Positions 8,109 through 16,126 of a stretch of 64,000 nt of DNA are shown here, in pieces. The notes beneath the pieces were generated by a model that ran no database searches, had not been told where the DNA came from, and saw only the letters and a program-made list of their open reading frames with translations. The position numbers were made by a program, and so were the translations under genes. Origin of the DNA: an uncultured Eubacteriales bacterium (GTDB lineage Bacteria; Bacillota; Clostridia; Oscillospirales; Oscillospiraceae); assembly GCA_900549485.1 (NCBI GenBank), contig UROG01000004.1, forward strand, positions 17,877 through 81,876, read 5' to 3'. Numbering within the stretch: the stretch's first letter is position 1; the number at the start of each line of letters is the position of its first letter.

Positions 8109-9649
8109 TTTTTCGGCTCCTTTCTTCCGGATATAAGCGCAAATATGCGTTCAATGGCGAACGCCGCGACGGGCATCATCAGCATGAAATACCCCAGCGC
8201 ATACTGCGATTTGGCCTCGAACATGATATGGTAGAGCATCGCGCCGAGTATCACCAGCGGCAAAAGCACCGTATTTATATCCCGCTTTTTCATCAGCAGG
8301 ACAAGTCCCGCCGTGAAAGCGGCAAACACGCACTGCTGGTATATGTTCATAAGCATATATACCTCATCCGCGTGATCCTCGCAGACAAAAGCGTATATTT
8401 CCCCCGAACTGCTGTACGATCTGCGCACCTGATTTGTCCATAGGCTTTCATATGAAGGCTCGTTCCACTGGCTTGAAAGCTTCCTGCCGAAAAATTCCAA
8501 TGCCCCGCCGGGGTCTTTCGCAAATTCAGCAAGTCTTTCCGAGATCGCACTCTTCGCCGTTCCGGCGCAGACATCCGGGGCATAGTCCGAGGCGATAAAC
8601 GCGGTGGTCGTATATGTGGGATCATACCAGCCGGGGCCGGACTGCCCCTCATGAAGCCCCATAGCCAGCCATCCGCTCTGCGGTATGCCTTTGCCAAGCT
8701 CCTCACCCATTTTTGCTTCATAATATCTCTGGGGCAGCGGCTTTAAAATAAGCACGGAGGCGATCATAAGAAGCATCAGCAAAAGCGATCTGAGCGACAG
8801 CTTCCTTATCACCGAGATAAGCCAGACTATTGAAATTGCGACGACATATATAAGCGTATTCAGCTTCAGAAGCGTCCCGATCGAGATAAAAGCGGTACAC
8901 AGCAGAGCATATTTTACCTTCCCGCTTTCCTGAAACAGCAGGAACATCCATACCGCAAGCACGGCAAATGCAAGGGCAGGAGTGTTGCCGTACATAAAGG
9001 TGGTAAAAAGCATGGGCTGGAAGCAGAGGAAGAGCAAAAGCGCCGTCATCTTCTCCGCACGTTCACTTTTAAAAAGCACCCGGCTTATTTTAACCAGTGC
9101 AAGGAATGTGAGCGCGTTATAAAGCACATTCATAAGCTGCACCGACAGCGCGGCAAAGCCCTCCGGCGCGTCGGGCAGTATCAAATAGAAAAGTCTGAAA
9201 AAAAGCTCCTCATACAGCGCAAAGCCGAACTGATACGGGAAGAAGCAAAAATACTCATGATAGTATGAATAATCGCCTTTTGCCGCCTGAGAAGCGAAAA
9301 AAGTGATTATATATGAATCCTGTGACGGCTGGAGCTTTGCAGAGCATACAAAAGCCGCCGGCAGTATCACCGCCCACAGTACGAGCGCTGCTGTAAGCGC
9401 ACGTGCGGATATCTTTTCCGATACCTTCAGTAAAAAATACATCGGTGCGAAAAAAGCAGCGGATAAAAGTATGTTGATGAATGTGTTATCCCGCGAAAAA
9501 GACAGTACTTCTCCATCGCCGCCCCCGGTGGTTACAGAGGCAGTGCCGACAAACGCCTGCACGGTGAGCACCGCCATGAAGCAGAGCGTCATGACGAGCA
9601 CGCCGCCCGCGCAGAAGCGGCTGAATTTTTCTTTTAAGGAATTGTCCAT
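8078..9649 (-). CDS. GT-C membrane glycosyltransferase, PMT/GT39-like
   Basis: A 523-residue protein with about eleven to twelve hydrophobic helices. Its topology resembles protein O-mannosyltransferase-like GT-C enzymes. An N-terminal external loop holds acidic residues, and the long extracytoplasmic stretch around residues 330-430 includes GWLAMGLHEGQSGPGW and SSQWNEPSYESLW. Similar proteins are annotated as glycosyltransferase family 39 or dolichyl-phosphate-mannose-protein mannosyltransferase. It lies between GtrII genes and should act in the same surface-glycan pathway. The start follows GAGAGGAAAAGC. The substrate cannot be read from the sequence. Confidence 0.65.
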   Translation of the reverse strand: MDNSLKEKFSRFCAGGVLVMTLCFMAVLTVQAFVGTASVTTGGGDGEVLSFSRDNTFINILLSAAFFAPMYFLLKVSEKISARALTAALVLWAVILPAAFVCSAKLQPSQDSYIITFFASQAAKGDYSYYHEYFCFFPYQFGFALYEELFFRLFYLILPDAPEGFAALSVQLMNVLYNALTFLALVKISRVLFKSERAEKMTALLLFLCFQPMLFTTFMYGNTPALAFAVLAVWMFLLFQESGKVKYALLCTAFISIGTLLKLNTLIYVVAISIVWLISVIRKLSLRSLLLMLLMIASVLILKPLPQRYYEAKMGEELGKGIPQSGWLAMGLHEGQSGPGWYDPTYTTTAFIASDYAPDVCAGTAKSAISERLAEFAKDPGGALEFFGRKLSSQWNEPSYESLWTNQVRRSYSSSGEIYAFVCEDHADEVYMLMNIYQQCVFAAFTAGLVLLMKKRDINTVLLPLVILGAMLYHIMFEAKSQYALGYFMLMMPVAAFAIERIFALISGRKEPKKWKTETSPKK

Positions 9650-9673
9650 GCTTTTCCTCTCTAAGTCAGAAGC

Positions 9674-11188
9674 TCACCCGAGCTTGACCACCATATAGTC
9701 ACCTATCTTTTTCACCGAACCGTCATACGGGTAGACGGGCATCCGCGCCACCTCGTCCTGCGCGTCAAGCGCCGCCCAGCCGTCCCAGTCAATTGGGTTA
9801 TAGTCGTAGCCGATATAGTATTTTATAAAATCGTAGCGGCTGTATATATTGATAAGTCCCTCCATAAGTCCCACAATATCGGAGGTATCTATTTCATCGG
9901 TGCTCGAAAGAAGATTTTTCTCATCCGCGTCTCCCGTAATTATCAGCATTGTATCCGCGTCATAACCCTCGGTGGATTTTACCCGGGAAATAAGCGTTGA
10001 ATAAAAGCCGTATGCCTGCTCGTATTCAAGCTTCATCTTGAGATAGATGCTGTTTGACCAGAAGATATTGCACGCAAGCATCAGCGCAAGGCAGACGCCC
10101 AGCGCAGCTCTGACCTTTTTCGTTCCAGCCGCTTCCGCAATGATCATGATGAGCGCATACACCGCCGTAAAGCCCAGAAGCATGAGCGTATGCCGCTGAG
10201 ATGAGATGATATAGATGCAGTTTACGCTTATGGGGAATACCGCCAGAAGCACCGGCAGCAATACTTTCATCGCCGGATTTTTCCCCTTGTCCCTGAAAAA
10301 CCGGACGGCGAGCGCCGCGGCGGCAATAATAACGGCGGATATATGCGCAAGCATGGAAAGCTCCGTCGGGGCAAGGTGATAATAGCCCTTGTAAAAATAC
10401 CCGAAAAACGCAGTAAAGGCAACTCTCAGCCCCTTGAGCATGGATTTCAGGTCGGTATTCATCGCTGCGGAGGCGTAGGAATTATACTCCGTCACGGCGA
10501 AGCGCATTACGAGCCTGTTTATAACAAAATACAGCGCAAGGGAGAGCAGTATTGAAACGATGCATCTGCCCCCGTTTTTTAAAATACTCTTAACATCCTT
10601 ATCGCCCGCCAATGCTTCGCGGATGAAATACACCACATAAAGCGACGCGGCGAGCGTGATATACGCCTGATAAATGCCAAGTGAAAGGCAGAGCAGGATG
10701 ACTCCGGCGATATATCCGCCTTTTCCGTTCCTTATCGTAAAATATACCGAAAGCACGGCCATAAGCACGGCAAGCGCATACGGGGCGCAGGTAAACATAT
10801 ATGAAAACGTGATTATCTGCGACGGAAACGTGACGAAAAGTCCGGCAAACAGTGCCTGATAAACAGGGTCTTTTATACCGAGCAGCGAAACGATCAGCGC
10901 GGCGGAAACGGAAAGCATCGCAACGCACAGAAGCCCGTTTATCCACGGCATCGAGTAATCAGGAAAAATAAAGCTTGTAAGATACAGCGCCCAGCGTCCG
11001 GAGGAGAGCGTCTCCCCCTTGCCGAAAAGTCCCGCTATCTCGTCGAGATTCAGAAGCTTGTTTGTGAACACAAACATATACGCCGCCGCAGAAAACAGCA
11101 TTGCCGGCAGCAGCACGTTTTTATTTCTGCGCACTGCCGCCGCGGCGTCTTCCGCAATGTACTCAAGCTTTGATTTTGTGTATTCCAT
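9674..11188 (-). CDS. GtrII-type membrane glucosyltransferase (copy 3)
   Basis: A 504-residue polytopic membrane protein with the GtrII-type signature FTNKLLNLDEIAGLFGKG, SSGRWALYLTSFIFPD and SMPWING, and the C-terminal MPVYPYDGSVKKIGDYMVVK shared with copy 2. The start lies 13 bases after the stop of the GH13 gene and follows AAAGGTAAG. It therefore belongs to the same transcript as glgA and the GH13 enzyme. Function as a polyprenyl-phosphate-glucose dependent transferase is inferred from the family. Confidence 0.75.
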   Translation of the reverse strand: MEYTKSKLEYIAEDAAAAVRRNKNVLLPAMLFSAAAYMFVFTNKLLNLDEIAGLFGKGETLSSGRWALYLTSFIFPDYSMPWINGLLCVAMLSVSAALIVSLLGIKDPVYQALFAGLFVTFPSQIITFSYMFTCAPYALAVLMAVLSVYFTIRNGKGGYIAGVILLCLSLGIYQAYITLAASLYVVYFIREALAGDKDVKSILKNGGRCIVSILLSLALYFVINRLVMRFAVTEYNSYASAAMNTDLKSMLKGLRVAFTAFFGYFYKGYYHLAPTELSMLAHISAVIIAAAALAVRFFRDKGKNPAMKVLLPVLLAVFPISVNCIYIISSQRHTLMLLGFTAVYALIMIIAEAAGTKKVRAALGVCLALMLACNIFWSNSIYLKMKLEYEQAYGFYSTLISRVKSTEGYDADTMLIITGDADEKNLLSSTDEIDTSDIVGLMEGLINIYSRYDFIKYYIGYDYNPIDWDGWAALDAQDEVARMPVYPYDGSVKKIGDYMVVKLG

Positions 11189-11201
11189 AAATTCTTACCT
11201 T

Positions 11202-13580
11202 TTATCCAAGTCTGACGATCTCGCCGACGCCGGGCTTTGCCGTGCCGCGCACAATGCCGTATCCTGCCGGTGTGCAGTCCGCTTCGTAAGGAACGGTCTC
11301 GCCGCTCCTGTTTATCACAATGAGATATGCCCCGTTTTCCGCTTCAAGTCCGAACACGTCGCGGTTTTGGTTTACATAACGCAATATGAGCAGTACGTCC
11401 GCCGACGCGGTCATGTACGCCGCTTCGCCTGTGGAGAGTGCATCCGAGGAATTGCGGAGCCTTGATAGGTTTACATAATACTCATGCAATTCCTGACTGC
11501 CCTCTTTGAACGGAAGTCTGTTGAACGGGTCGCACACGCCGCCCATGCCCTGCTCGTCTCCGTAGTAAATGCTCGGCACGCCGGGCAGGGAAAATTGCAG
11601 CACGGCGCAGAGCTTTTCCTTCCCGATCGCTCTGTCAAGTGCATCCTGAGTGAAAACAAGCTTCAGCTGCTCCTCCCGTGAAAGAGAGCGTATGACCGTA
11701 TCGGCCGCAAGGGCATAGCGCACCCTGTCTGTATCATGTGAGCCAAGAAGGTTCATGAGCGAATAATAGATCGGCTTTGGATAGTTCATCTGCTGGGAGA
11801 TCAGAAAATCCCGCAGTTCATAGGCGTTTATGCGCCCGTTAGCAAAGTCCAGCGCCGCCGTGCGGAACGGATAGTTCATCACGGAGTCGAGAGACTTGCC
11901 GAGAGCATAGTTTCGTCTGCTGCCGTAGCTTTTTTTTATAACGGCGTCCTCCCAGACCTCTCCAAGTATGAGCGCATCGCTCTTTTCGGCTTTTGCGCTG
12001 TCCCTTATCATTGAGAGTATATCGTCGGGAAGCTCGTCCGCCACGTCGAGGCGCCAGCCCGCCGCGCCGCGGCGAAGCCATGTCCTTACGACGCTGTCTT
12101 TCCCCGAAATGACATAATTCTGCCACTTGACATTCGATTCGCACACCTCCGGCAGTTCCTTGAAGCCCCACCAGCTTCTGTAATCATCCGGAAAGCTTTT
12201 GAAGTCGTACCAATCATAATAAGGAGAATCGCTGCCCTGACAGGCGCCGACGCTGTCATAATGACCGTAGCGGTTGAAATAAATGCTGTCGGCTCCCGTG
12301 TGGGAAAACACGCCGTCGAGTATTATCCTGATGCCAAGCGCGGCGGCGTGCGCCGCAAGGCTCTCAAAGTCCGCCTCCGTCCCGAGTATCGGATCGGGGC
12401 GCATATAGTCGGAGGCGTCATATCGGTGGTTTGAGCGCGCCTCGACTATGGGATTGAGATAGATGCAGCTTATGCCAAGCTCTTTGAGATAGGGAAGCTT
12501 GTTTTCTATCCCCTTGAAAGTGCCGCCGTAGAAATCATCGGGCATATAGTCCTTCTCGAACGGTCTTGGCTGCCAGCGCACGGGAGAATCAAGGCTGTCA
12601 TGAAGCTCCGCCGTCTGACCTATCGCTCGGTGGTATTCAATGCCTTTTTTCGCGGTATCATCGTCGGAAAAAGCAAATCTGTCCGGAAAGATCTGATACA
12701 TAACGCTTTTTCTGAACCACTGCGGCGTATCAAAGCCTTTTTGCGCAACCGTGAGACGGAAGCCCGGACATTCCCTGCCGTAGAGCTTTCCTGTAAACCC
12801 GCTCCCGTCCGGACAGAGCCATTGGGTGTTCTCCCCCGTCTCTATCCGGAAGAAGTACCACAACGCCGCCGCTTCGCCGGGCGCGTCAAACGTGCAGCCC
12901 CAGTACTGCCCGTCACGGGTCAGCTGGTATTCACGGCGCAGACTGTCGCCGCACAGCACAAGGACTGCACAGCTTACCCGTCCCCCAAGGAGCCTGAACG
13001 AAAGCTTTATCTTTTCCCCGCACTCCGCCGCGCCGCAGGGTGTGCGGCAGGAGGCGTCGCGGCTGTCATAGTATACGGCAAGGGTATTTGCCGATGCCGT
13101 CCGCAAAAGGCTCATAACATGGGCTGTGCGCGGCTGTACCGCAAGAAGCTCCCCGAAATCCACCCCGGCGCCTCTCACATCGGCACAGCACAGCGCGGCG
13201 GTGCGGTACGCCTCGGTGAGGGAAAAGCCGCAGTCGTCCATGAGTATGCGCGCAAGCTCCGCCGCGGTGAGCGGGTTGTCTTCACTCGCAAAAAACTCCG
13301 GAAGCTTTTCAAGGGGAAGTCCCCTGCCGATACATTCATGCATCGCCTCATACGCTTCGGCGGAAGCTTCAAAATACATCCGTTCAAACGCAGGACAGCT
13401 GTCGGAGGAGAGCATTTCGCGCAGCTTTTCATCGCCGCCCTTTGCCGTCCACCTTCCGTTTTCCCTGACCGCCGTCACATACGGTCTTTCCGAATACGTA
13501 ACGGACATTTTATAGTCCGACGTCCAATTTTCCCTGTATGTGCCGCCAAAATAAATTTTATATTCTTTCAAAGCATGCAT
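11202..13580 (-). CDS. GH13 alpha-glucan hydrolase (neopullulanase/alpha-amylase-like)
   Basis: A 792-residue glycoside hydrolase without a clear signal peptide, so probably cytoplasmic. The N-terminal 270 residues hold an extra domain and a beta-sandwich typical of neopullulanase-like GH13 enzymes. The catalytic barrel has DGVFSHTG (conserved region I), GWRLDVADE (nucleophile Asp), ILGEVWED (acid/base Glu) and LLGSHDTDR (third acid). It would cleave alpha-1,4 and perhaps alpha-1,6 bonds in glycogen or maltodextrins. Its start overlaps the last 13 bases of glgA, so the two are coupled. Confidence 0.88.
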   Translation of the reverse strand: MHALKEYKIYFGGTYRENWTSDYKMSVTYSERPYVTAVRENGRWTAKGGDEKLREMLSSDSCPAFERMYFEASAEAYEAMHECIGRGLPLEKLPEFFASEDNPLTAAELARILMDDCGFSLTEAYRTAALCCADVRGAGVDFGELLAVQPRTAHVMSLLRTASANTLAVYYDSRDASCRTPCGAAECGEKIKLSFRLLGGRVSCAVLVLCGDSLRREYQLTRDGQYWGCTFDAPGEAAALWYFFRIETGENTQWLCPDGSGFTGKLYGRECPGFRLTVAQKGFDTPQWFRKSVMYQIFPDRFAFSDDDTAKKGIEYHRAIGQTAELHDSLDSPVRWQPRPFEKDYMPDDFYGGTFKGIENKLPYLKELGISCIYLNPIVEARSNHRYDASDYMRPDPILGTEADFESLAAHAAALGIRIILDGVFSHTGADSIYFNRYGHYDSVGACQGSDSPYYDWYDFKSFPDDYRSWWGFKELPEVCESNVKWQNYVISGKDSVVRTWLRRGAAGWRLDVADELPDDILSMIRDSAKAEKSDALILGEVWEDAVIKKSYGSRRNYALGKSLDSVMNYPFRTAALDFANGRINAYELRDFLISQQMNYPKPIYYSLMNLLGSHDTDRVRYALAADTVIRSLSREEQLKLVFTQDALDRAIGKEKLCAVLQFSLPGVPSIYYGDEQGMGGVCDPFNRLPFKEGSQELHEYYVNLSRLRNSSDALSTGEAAYMTASADVLLILRYVNQNRDVFGLEAENGAYLIVINRSGETVPYEADCTPAGYGIVRGTAKPGVGEIVRLG

Positions 13581-15046
13581 ATGTAAAGTTTTGCGTACTC
13601 CCCGGCCGAAATATCAAAACCGAAGTCCATGCCCATGGCCGTGGAAATAAGCCCCTTCATAACGTCCTTATTTTTATATGCCTCCAAGGCTCTGACGATC
13701 GTATCACGCATCTCCAGAGCATTATAATTTGCAAACGAAAAGCCGTCTCCCTCGCCGGTAACGCAGTTGTACGGAATAACGGTGTCTTTAAGTCCGCCCG
13801 TCTCGCGCACGATAGGCAGCGTACCATAGCGCATGGCTATCATCTGGCTCAGTCCGCACGGCTCAAAGCGCGAAGGCATAAGCAGAAAATCGCTCCCCGC
13901 GTACACAAGGTGCGCAAGAGTCTCGTTGTAGCCGATATACGCCGCAAGCGAACCCTTGTATCTGTTCTCCGCGCCGCGCATGATATCCTCAAATCTTGCA
14001 TCCCCGCTGCCGAGGAGTACAAACTGCATATCGCCGCGGCACATAAGCTCATCAATTACGTAGGCCACAAGGTCAAAGCCCTTCTGCTCCGTCATGCGCG
14101 TGACCATAGCTACTATCGGCTTGTCCGCTTCCGCCGCAAGGCCGAGACTTTCCTGCAATGCCGCCTTGCACTTCGCTTTTCCGCCGAGATGCCCCCTGTC
14201 GTAATGGGCGGGAATGGCCGGGTCGGTCTTGGGGTTGAAAACGGTCTTGTCAATGCCGTTTATTATCCCCGACAGCTCATGCGATCTCGCGTTGAGTATT
14301 CCCTCAAGCCCTTCGGCATAGTACGGCATTTTTATCTCATTCGCATAGTTGGGAGACACGGTATTTATCCTGTCGGCAAACACGCAGCCCGCCTTGAGGA
14401 AGTCCGCACAGCCGTTAAGCTCCATAAACTCGCTCGTATAATACCTGTCATCGATCCTGAGCAGGTCTTTGGCATAGTCAAAGCCGCACCAGCCCTGAAA
14501 CGCTATATTATGTATGGTAAGCAGAAAACGCATATTCCCGCGCCAGTCGGCGCAGTACTGCGTCTTTGCAAGCATAGGCAGCATAGCGGTGTGCCAGTCG
14601 TTGCAGTGCATCACCTCCGGCTCAAAGCCGATATTGGGAAGCGCGTCCATGACCGCACGGCAGAAAAAGGCGTACTGCTCTATCTCCGCGTTTCCGCCGC
14701 GATATATCCTGTCGCCGAAATAATATTCACTGTCCACCAGATAGACCGTCACGCCGTCAAGCTCAAGACGCTTTATCCCGGCATATTGGTGCCTCCACCC
14801 GAGATCGACATAGAAGTGGAAAAGATGCTCCACCCTGTCCGCGTATTTTTCTTTTATGCAGCGGTGATACGGGGTTATCACTCGTGCGTCCATGCCGAGC
14901 TTTTTCAGGGCCTTCGGGAGTGTTCCCACTACGTCCGCAAGACCGCCGGTTTTGGACAGCGGCGCACACTCCGCTGCCGCTAAAAGCACCCGGGGAAACT
15001 GTTTTCTGCCTTTTTCATTGAGCAATTCACGAAATTCTTTTTTCAT
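13568..15046 (-). CDS. glgA: Glycogen synthase
   Basis: A 492-residue GT5 enzyme that extends glycogen from ADP-glucose. The N-terminal KTGGLADVVGTLPKAL contains the KxGGL nucleotide-sugar motif, and the C-terminal domain holds MPSRFEPCGLSQM with the two conserved glutamate-type positions. I chose the ATG at 15046: AGGAGG lies six bases before it but directly abuts the ATG at 15052, which would be too close. It is first gene of an operon with a GH13 enzyme and four membrane glycosyltransferases. No glgC or glgB is present here. Confidence 0.93.
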   Translation of the reverse strand: MKKEFRELLNEKGRKQFPRVLLAAAECAPLSKTGGLADVVGTLPKALKKLGMDARVITPYHRCIKEKYADRVEHLFHFYVDLGWRHQYAGIKRLELDGVTVYLVDSEYYFGDRIYRGGNAEIEQYAFFCRAVMDALPNIGFEPEVMHCNDWHTAMLPMLAKTQYCADWRGNMRFLLTIHNIAFQGWCGFDYAKDLLRIDDRYYTSEFMELNGCADFLKAGCVFADRINTVSPNYANEIKMPYYAEGLEGILNARSHELSGIINGIDKTVFNPKTDPAIPAHYDRGHLGGKAKCKAALQESLGLAAEADKPIVAMVTRMTEQKGFDLVAYVIDELMCRGDMQFVLLGSGDARFEDIMRGAENRYKGSLAAYIGYNETLAHLVYAGSDFLLMPSRFEPCGLSQMIAMRYGTLPIVRETGGLKDTVIPYNCVTGEGDGFSFANYNALEMRDTIVRALEAYKNKDVMKGLISTAMGMDFGFDISAGEYAKLYICML

Positions 15047-15118
15047 GTTCATCCTCCTTATAAAAATAGGTAGCTTATCCGAGGCCGGCTCAGTCTGATT
15101 TATCTTTTCTGAAATTTT

Positions 15119-15147
15119 ATTATACAGCTAAACGGGTAATATTCCAA
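15119..15147 (-). promoter_or_regulatory. Predicted sigma-A promoter of the glgA-gtr operon
   Basis: On the minus strand TTGGAA (15142-15147) and TATAAT (15119-15124) are spaced by 17 bases. The -10 box is perfect and the -35 matches four of six. The leader to the chosen glgA start is about 65 bases. Confidence 0.6.
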
Positions 15148-15160
15148 GAAAAAAATGAAT

Positions 15161-15193
15161 GCGGCAAAACATTAATTCGAAATGCTTTGCCGC
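15161..15193 (-). terminator. Terminator after the small-multidrug-export family gene
   Basis: On the minus strand GCGGCAAAGCAT pairs with ATGTTTTGCCGC (12 pairs, one a G-U), and a T-rich stretch ATTCATTTTTTTCTT follows. It lies between the 15233-15712 gene and the glgA promoter. Confidence 0.7.
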
Positions 15194-15232
15194 TTACCTT
15201 AGATATACGTTAAATTCTGATAAGTCTCAGCG

Positions 15233-15712
15233 TCAGAATATTCTTATCAATCCAAACGCCAGAGCCGTCATTATCGCCGCCGCCACGCACACGCCGAGAA
15301 GAATGGACGGTATGGCGTGCTTTAGCCTGATGTCCATAAGCGCGGCGATCAGCGCGCCCGTCCACGCCCCGGTGCCCGGAAGCGGGATACCCACAAAAAT
15401 CATCAGACCGATGGGACCGTATTTCTCAATGACCGGTCTCTTGGACGCGGCGCGTGCTTCCTGCCTGCTGATAAAAGCATCCAGCCTTTTATGCCGCCCC
15501 CTGAGCCACGCGAATACCCGCTTGATGAAAATTATTATAAAAGGTACGGGAACCATGTTTCCCAGTACCGCCGCAAAAAGAGCCTGCCAATAGTCCAAAC
15601 CGAAATATATCCCGTAGGGCAGCCCCAGACGCAGCTCGACCATCGGAACCATGGATATGAAAAAAGTTGCGATAAGTTTACCTGCCGTAGTGCTCGTAAG
15701 CCAAGAAATCAT
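15233..15712 (-). CDS. Small multidrug export family membrane protein (COG2426)
   Basis: A 159-residue integral membrane protein with four to five helices. The stretches MVPMVELRLGLPYGIYFGL, LGNMVPVPFI and GIPLPGTGAWTGAL match the family historically called small multidrug export protein (PF06695). Substrate and direction of transport are not established for most members. The ATG at 15712 is preferred because GGAG lies six bases upstream; a TTG at 15724 is possible. It is transcribed alone, and a 100-bp repeat starts 31 bases upstream. Confidence 0.85.
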   Translation of the reverse strand: MISWLTSTTAGKLIATFFISMVPMVELRLGLPYGIYFGLDYWQALFAAVLGNMVPVPFIIIFIKRVFAWLRGRHKRLDAFISRQEARAASKRPVIEKYGPIGLMIFVGIPLPGTGAWTGALIAALMDIRLKHAIPSILLGVCVAAAIMTALAFGLIRIF

Positions 15713-15742
15713 TAGCGTCTCCAAAAAATATTTTAATTAAAT

Positions 15743-15842
15743 CAGACTGTCAAAAAACTATGTTTTAAAGTCAGATAACAGAGCAGCGGGGGAGCTTGAG
15801 GGGGCAAGGCCCGCCTCAAATTGGATAAACCGCCGCCGAGAG
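15743..15842 (+). repeat. 100-bp intergenic repeat, copy A
   Basis: This stretch matches 58198-58297 at 95 of 100 positions in the same orientation. All five differences are transitions. Two of them, C to T at 15787 and G to A at 15813, exchange a C-G pair for a T-A pair in the predicted stem GCGGG (15786-15790) / CCCGC (15810-15814). This stem encloses an inner stem CTTG (15795-15798) / CAAG (15805-15808). It sits in a divergent spacer, so it is not simply the terminator of a neighbouring gene. Confidence 0.9.
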
Positions 15843-15894
15843 CCTTGAGATATAAAGGCTCTCGGCAACGGCATTTTGAACACTTTCAAAATGC
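15835..15894. repeat. Two perfect hairpins within the copy A element
   Basis: GCCGAGAGCC (15835-15844) pairs with GGCTCTCGGC (15857-15866), and GCATTTTGAA (15871-15880) pairs with TTCAAAATGC (15885-15894) with a 4-base loop. Neither hairpin is present in copy B at 58.2 kb, where the 100-bp block is followed almost directly by the TGTCAAAAAA palindrome. They look like an extra module of the element. Confidence 0.75.
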
Positions 15895-15903
15895 TCGGCG
15901 GAA

Positions 15904-15944
15904 AGCTTGTCAAAAAAGTCCTTACAAGATTTTTTTGACAAGCT
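15904..15944. repeat. TGTCAAAAAA palindrome (terminator-like)
   Basis: AGCTTGTCAAAAAA and TTTTTTTGACAAGCT form a long palindrome around GTCCTTACAAGA. The same core occurs at 55623-55663 and 58301-58334, with a variant at 57273-57300. Here it stands more than 180 bases from both flanking gene starts, and no gene reads into it from either side, so it is better seen as the right end of a mobile-type repeat than as a dedicated terminator. Confidence 0.8.
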
Positions 15945-16046
15945 GAAATACTTTGTGCATTATATCATGCGCATCAAGAAAAGACAACAGGGCATTTGCG
16001 CAACTTGTATCCTTTTTGTAAATATTTACACCCGCGCAAGCTGAGC

Positions 16047-16075
16047 TTGAGATTTTATGCATATCGTTATATAAT
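16047..16075 (+). promoter_or_regulatory. Strong predicted sigma-A promoter of the acyltransferase gene
   Basis: TTGAGA (16047-16052) and a perfect TATAAT (16070-16075) are spaced by exactly 17 bases. The transcript would start about 45 bases before the ATG at 16127. Confidence 0.75.
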
Positions 16076-16126
16076 ACGATAAGATAATATGCTAAGTTAT
16101 TTTACCGAAATAAAGGGTTGGCTTCA

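Noticed and set aside
6477..8234. 585-codon plus-strand frame opposite the GtrII gene
   Set aside because: It is antisense to a membrane protein with clear family motifs; the basic, low-hydrophobicity product is a typical shadow.
13538..14983. 481-codon plus-strand frame opposite glgA
   Set aside because: glgA on the other strand has all its motifs; this frame has no recognisable domain or start signal.
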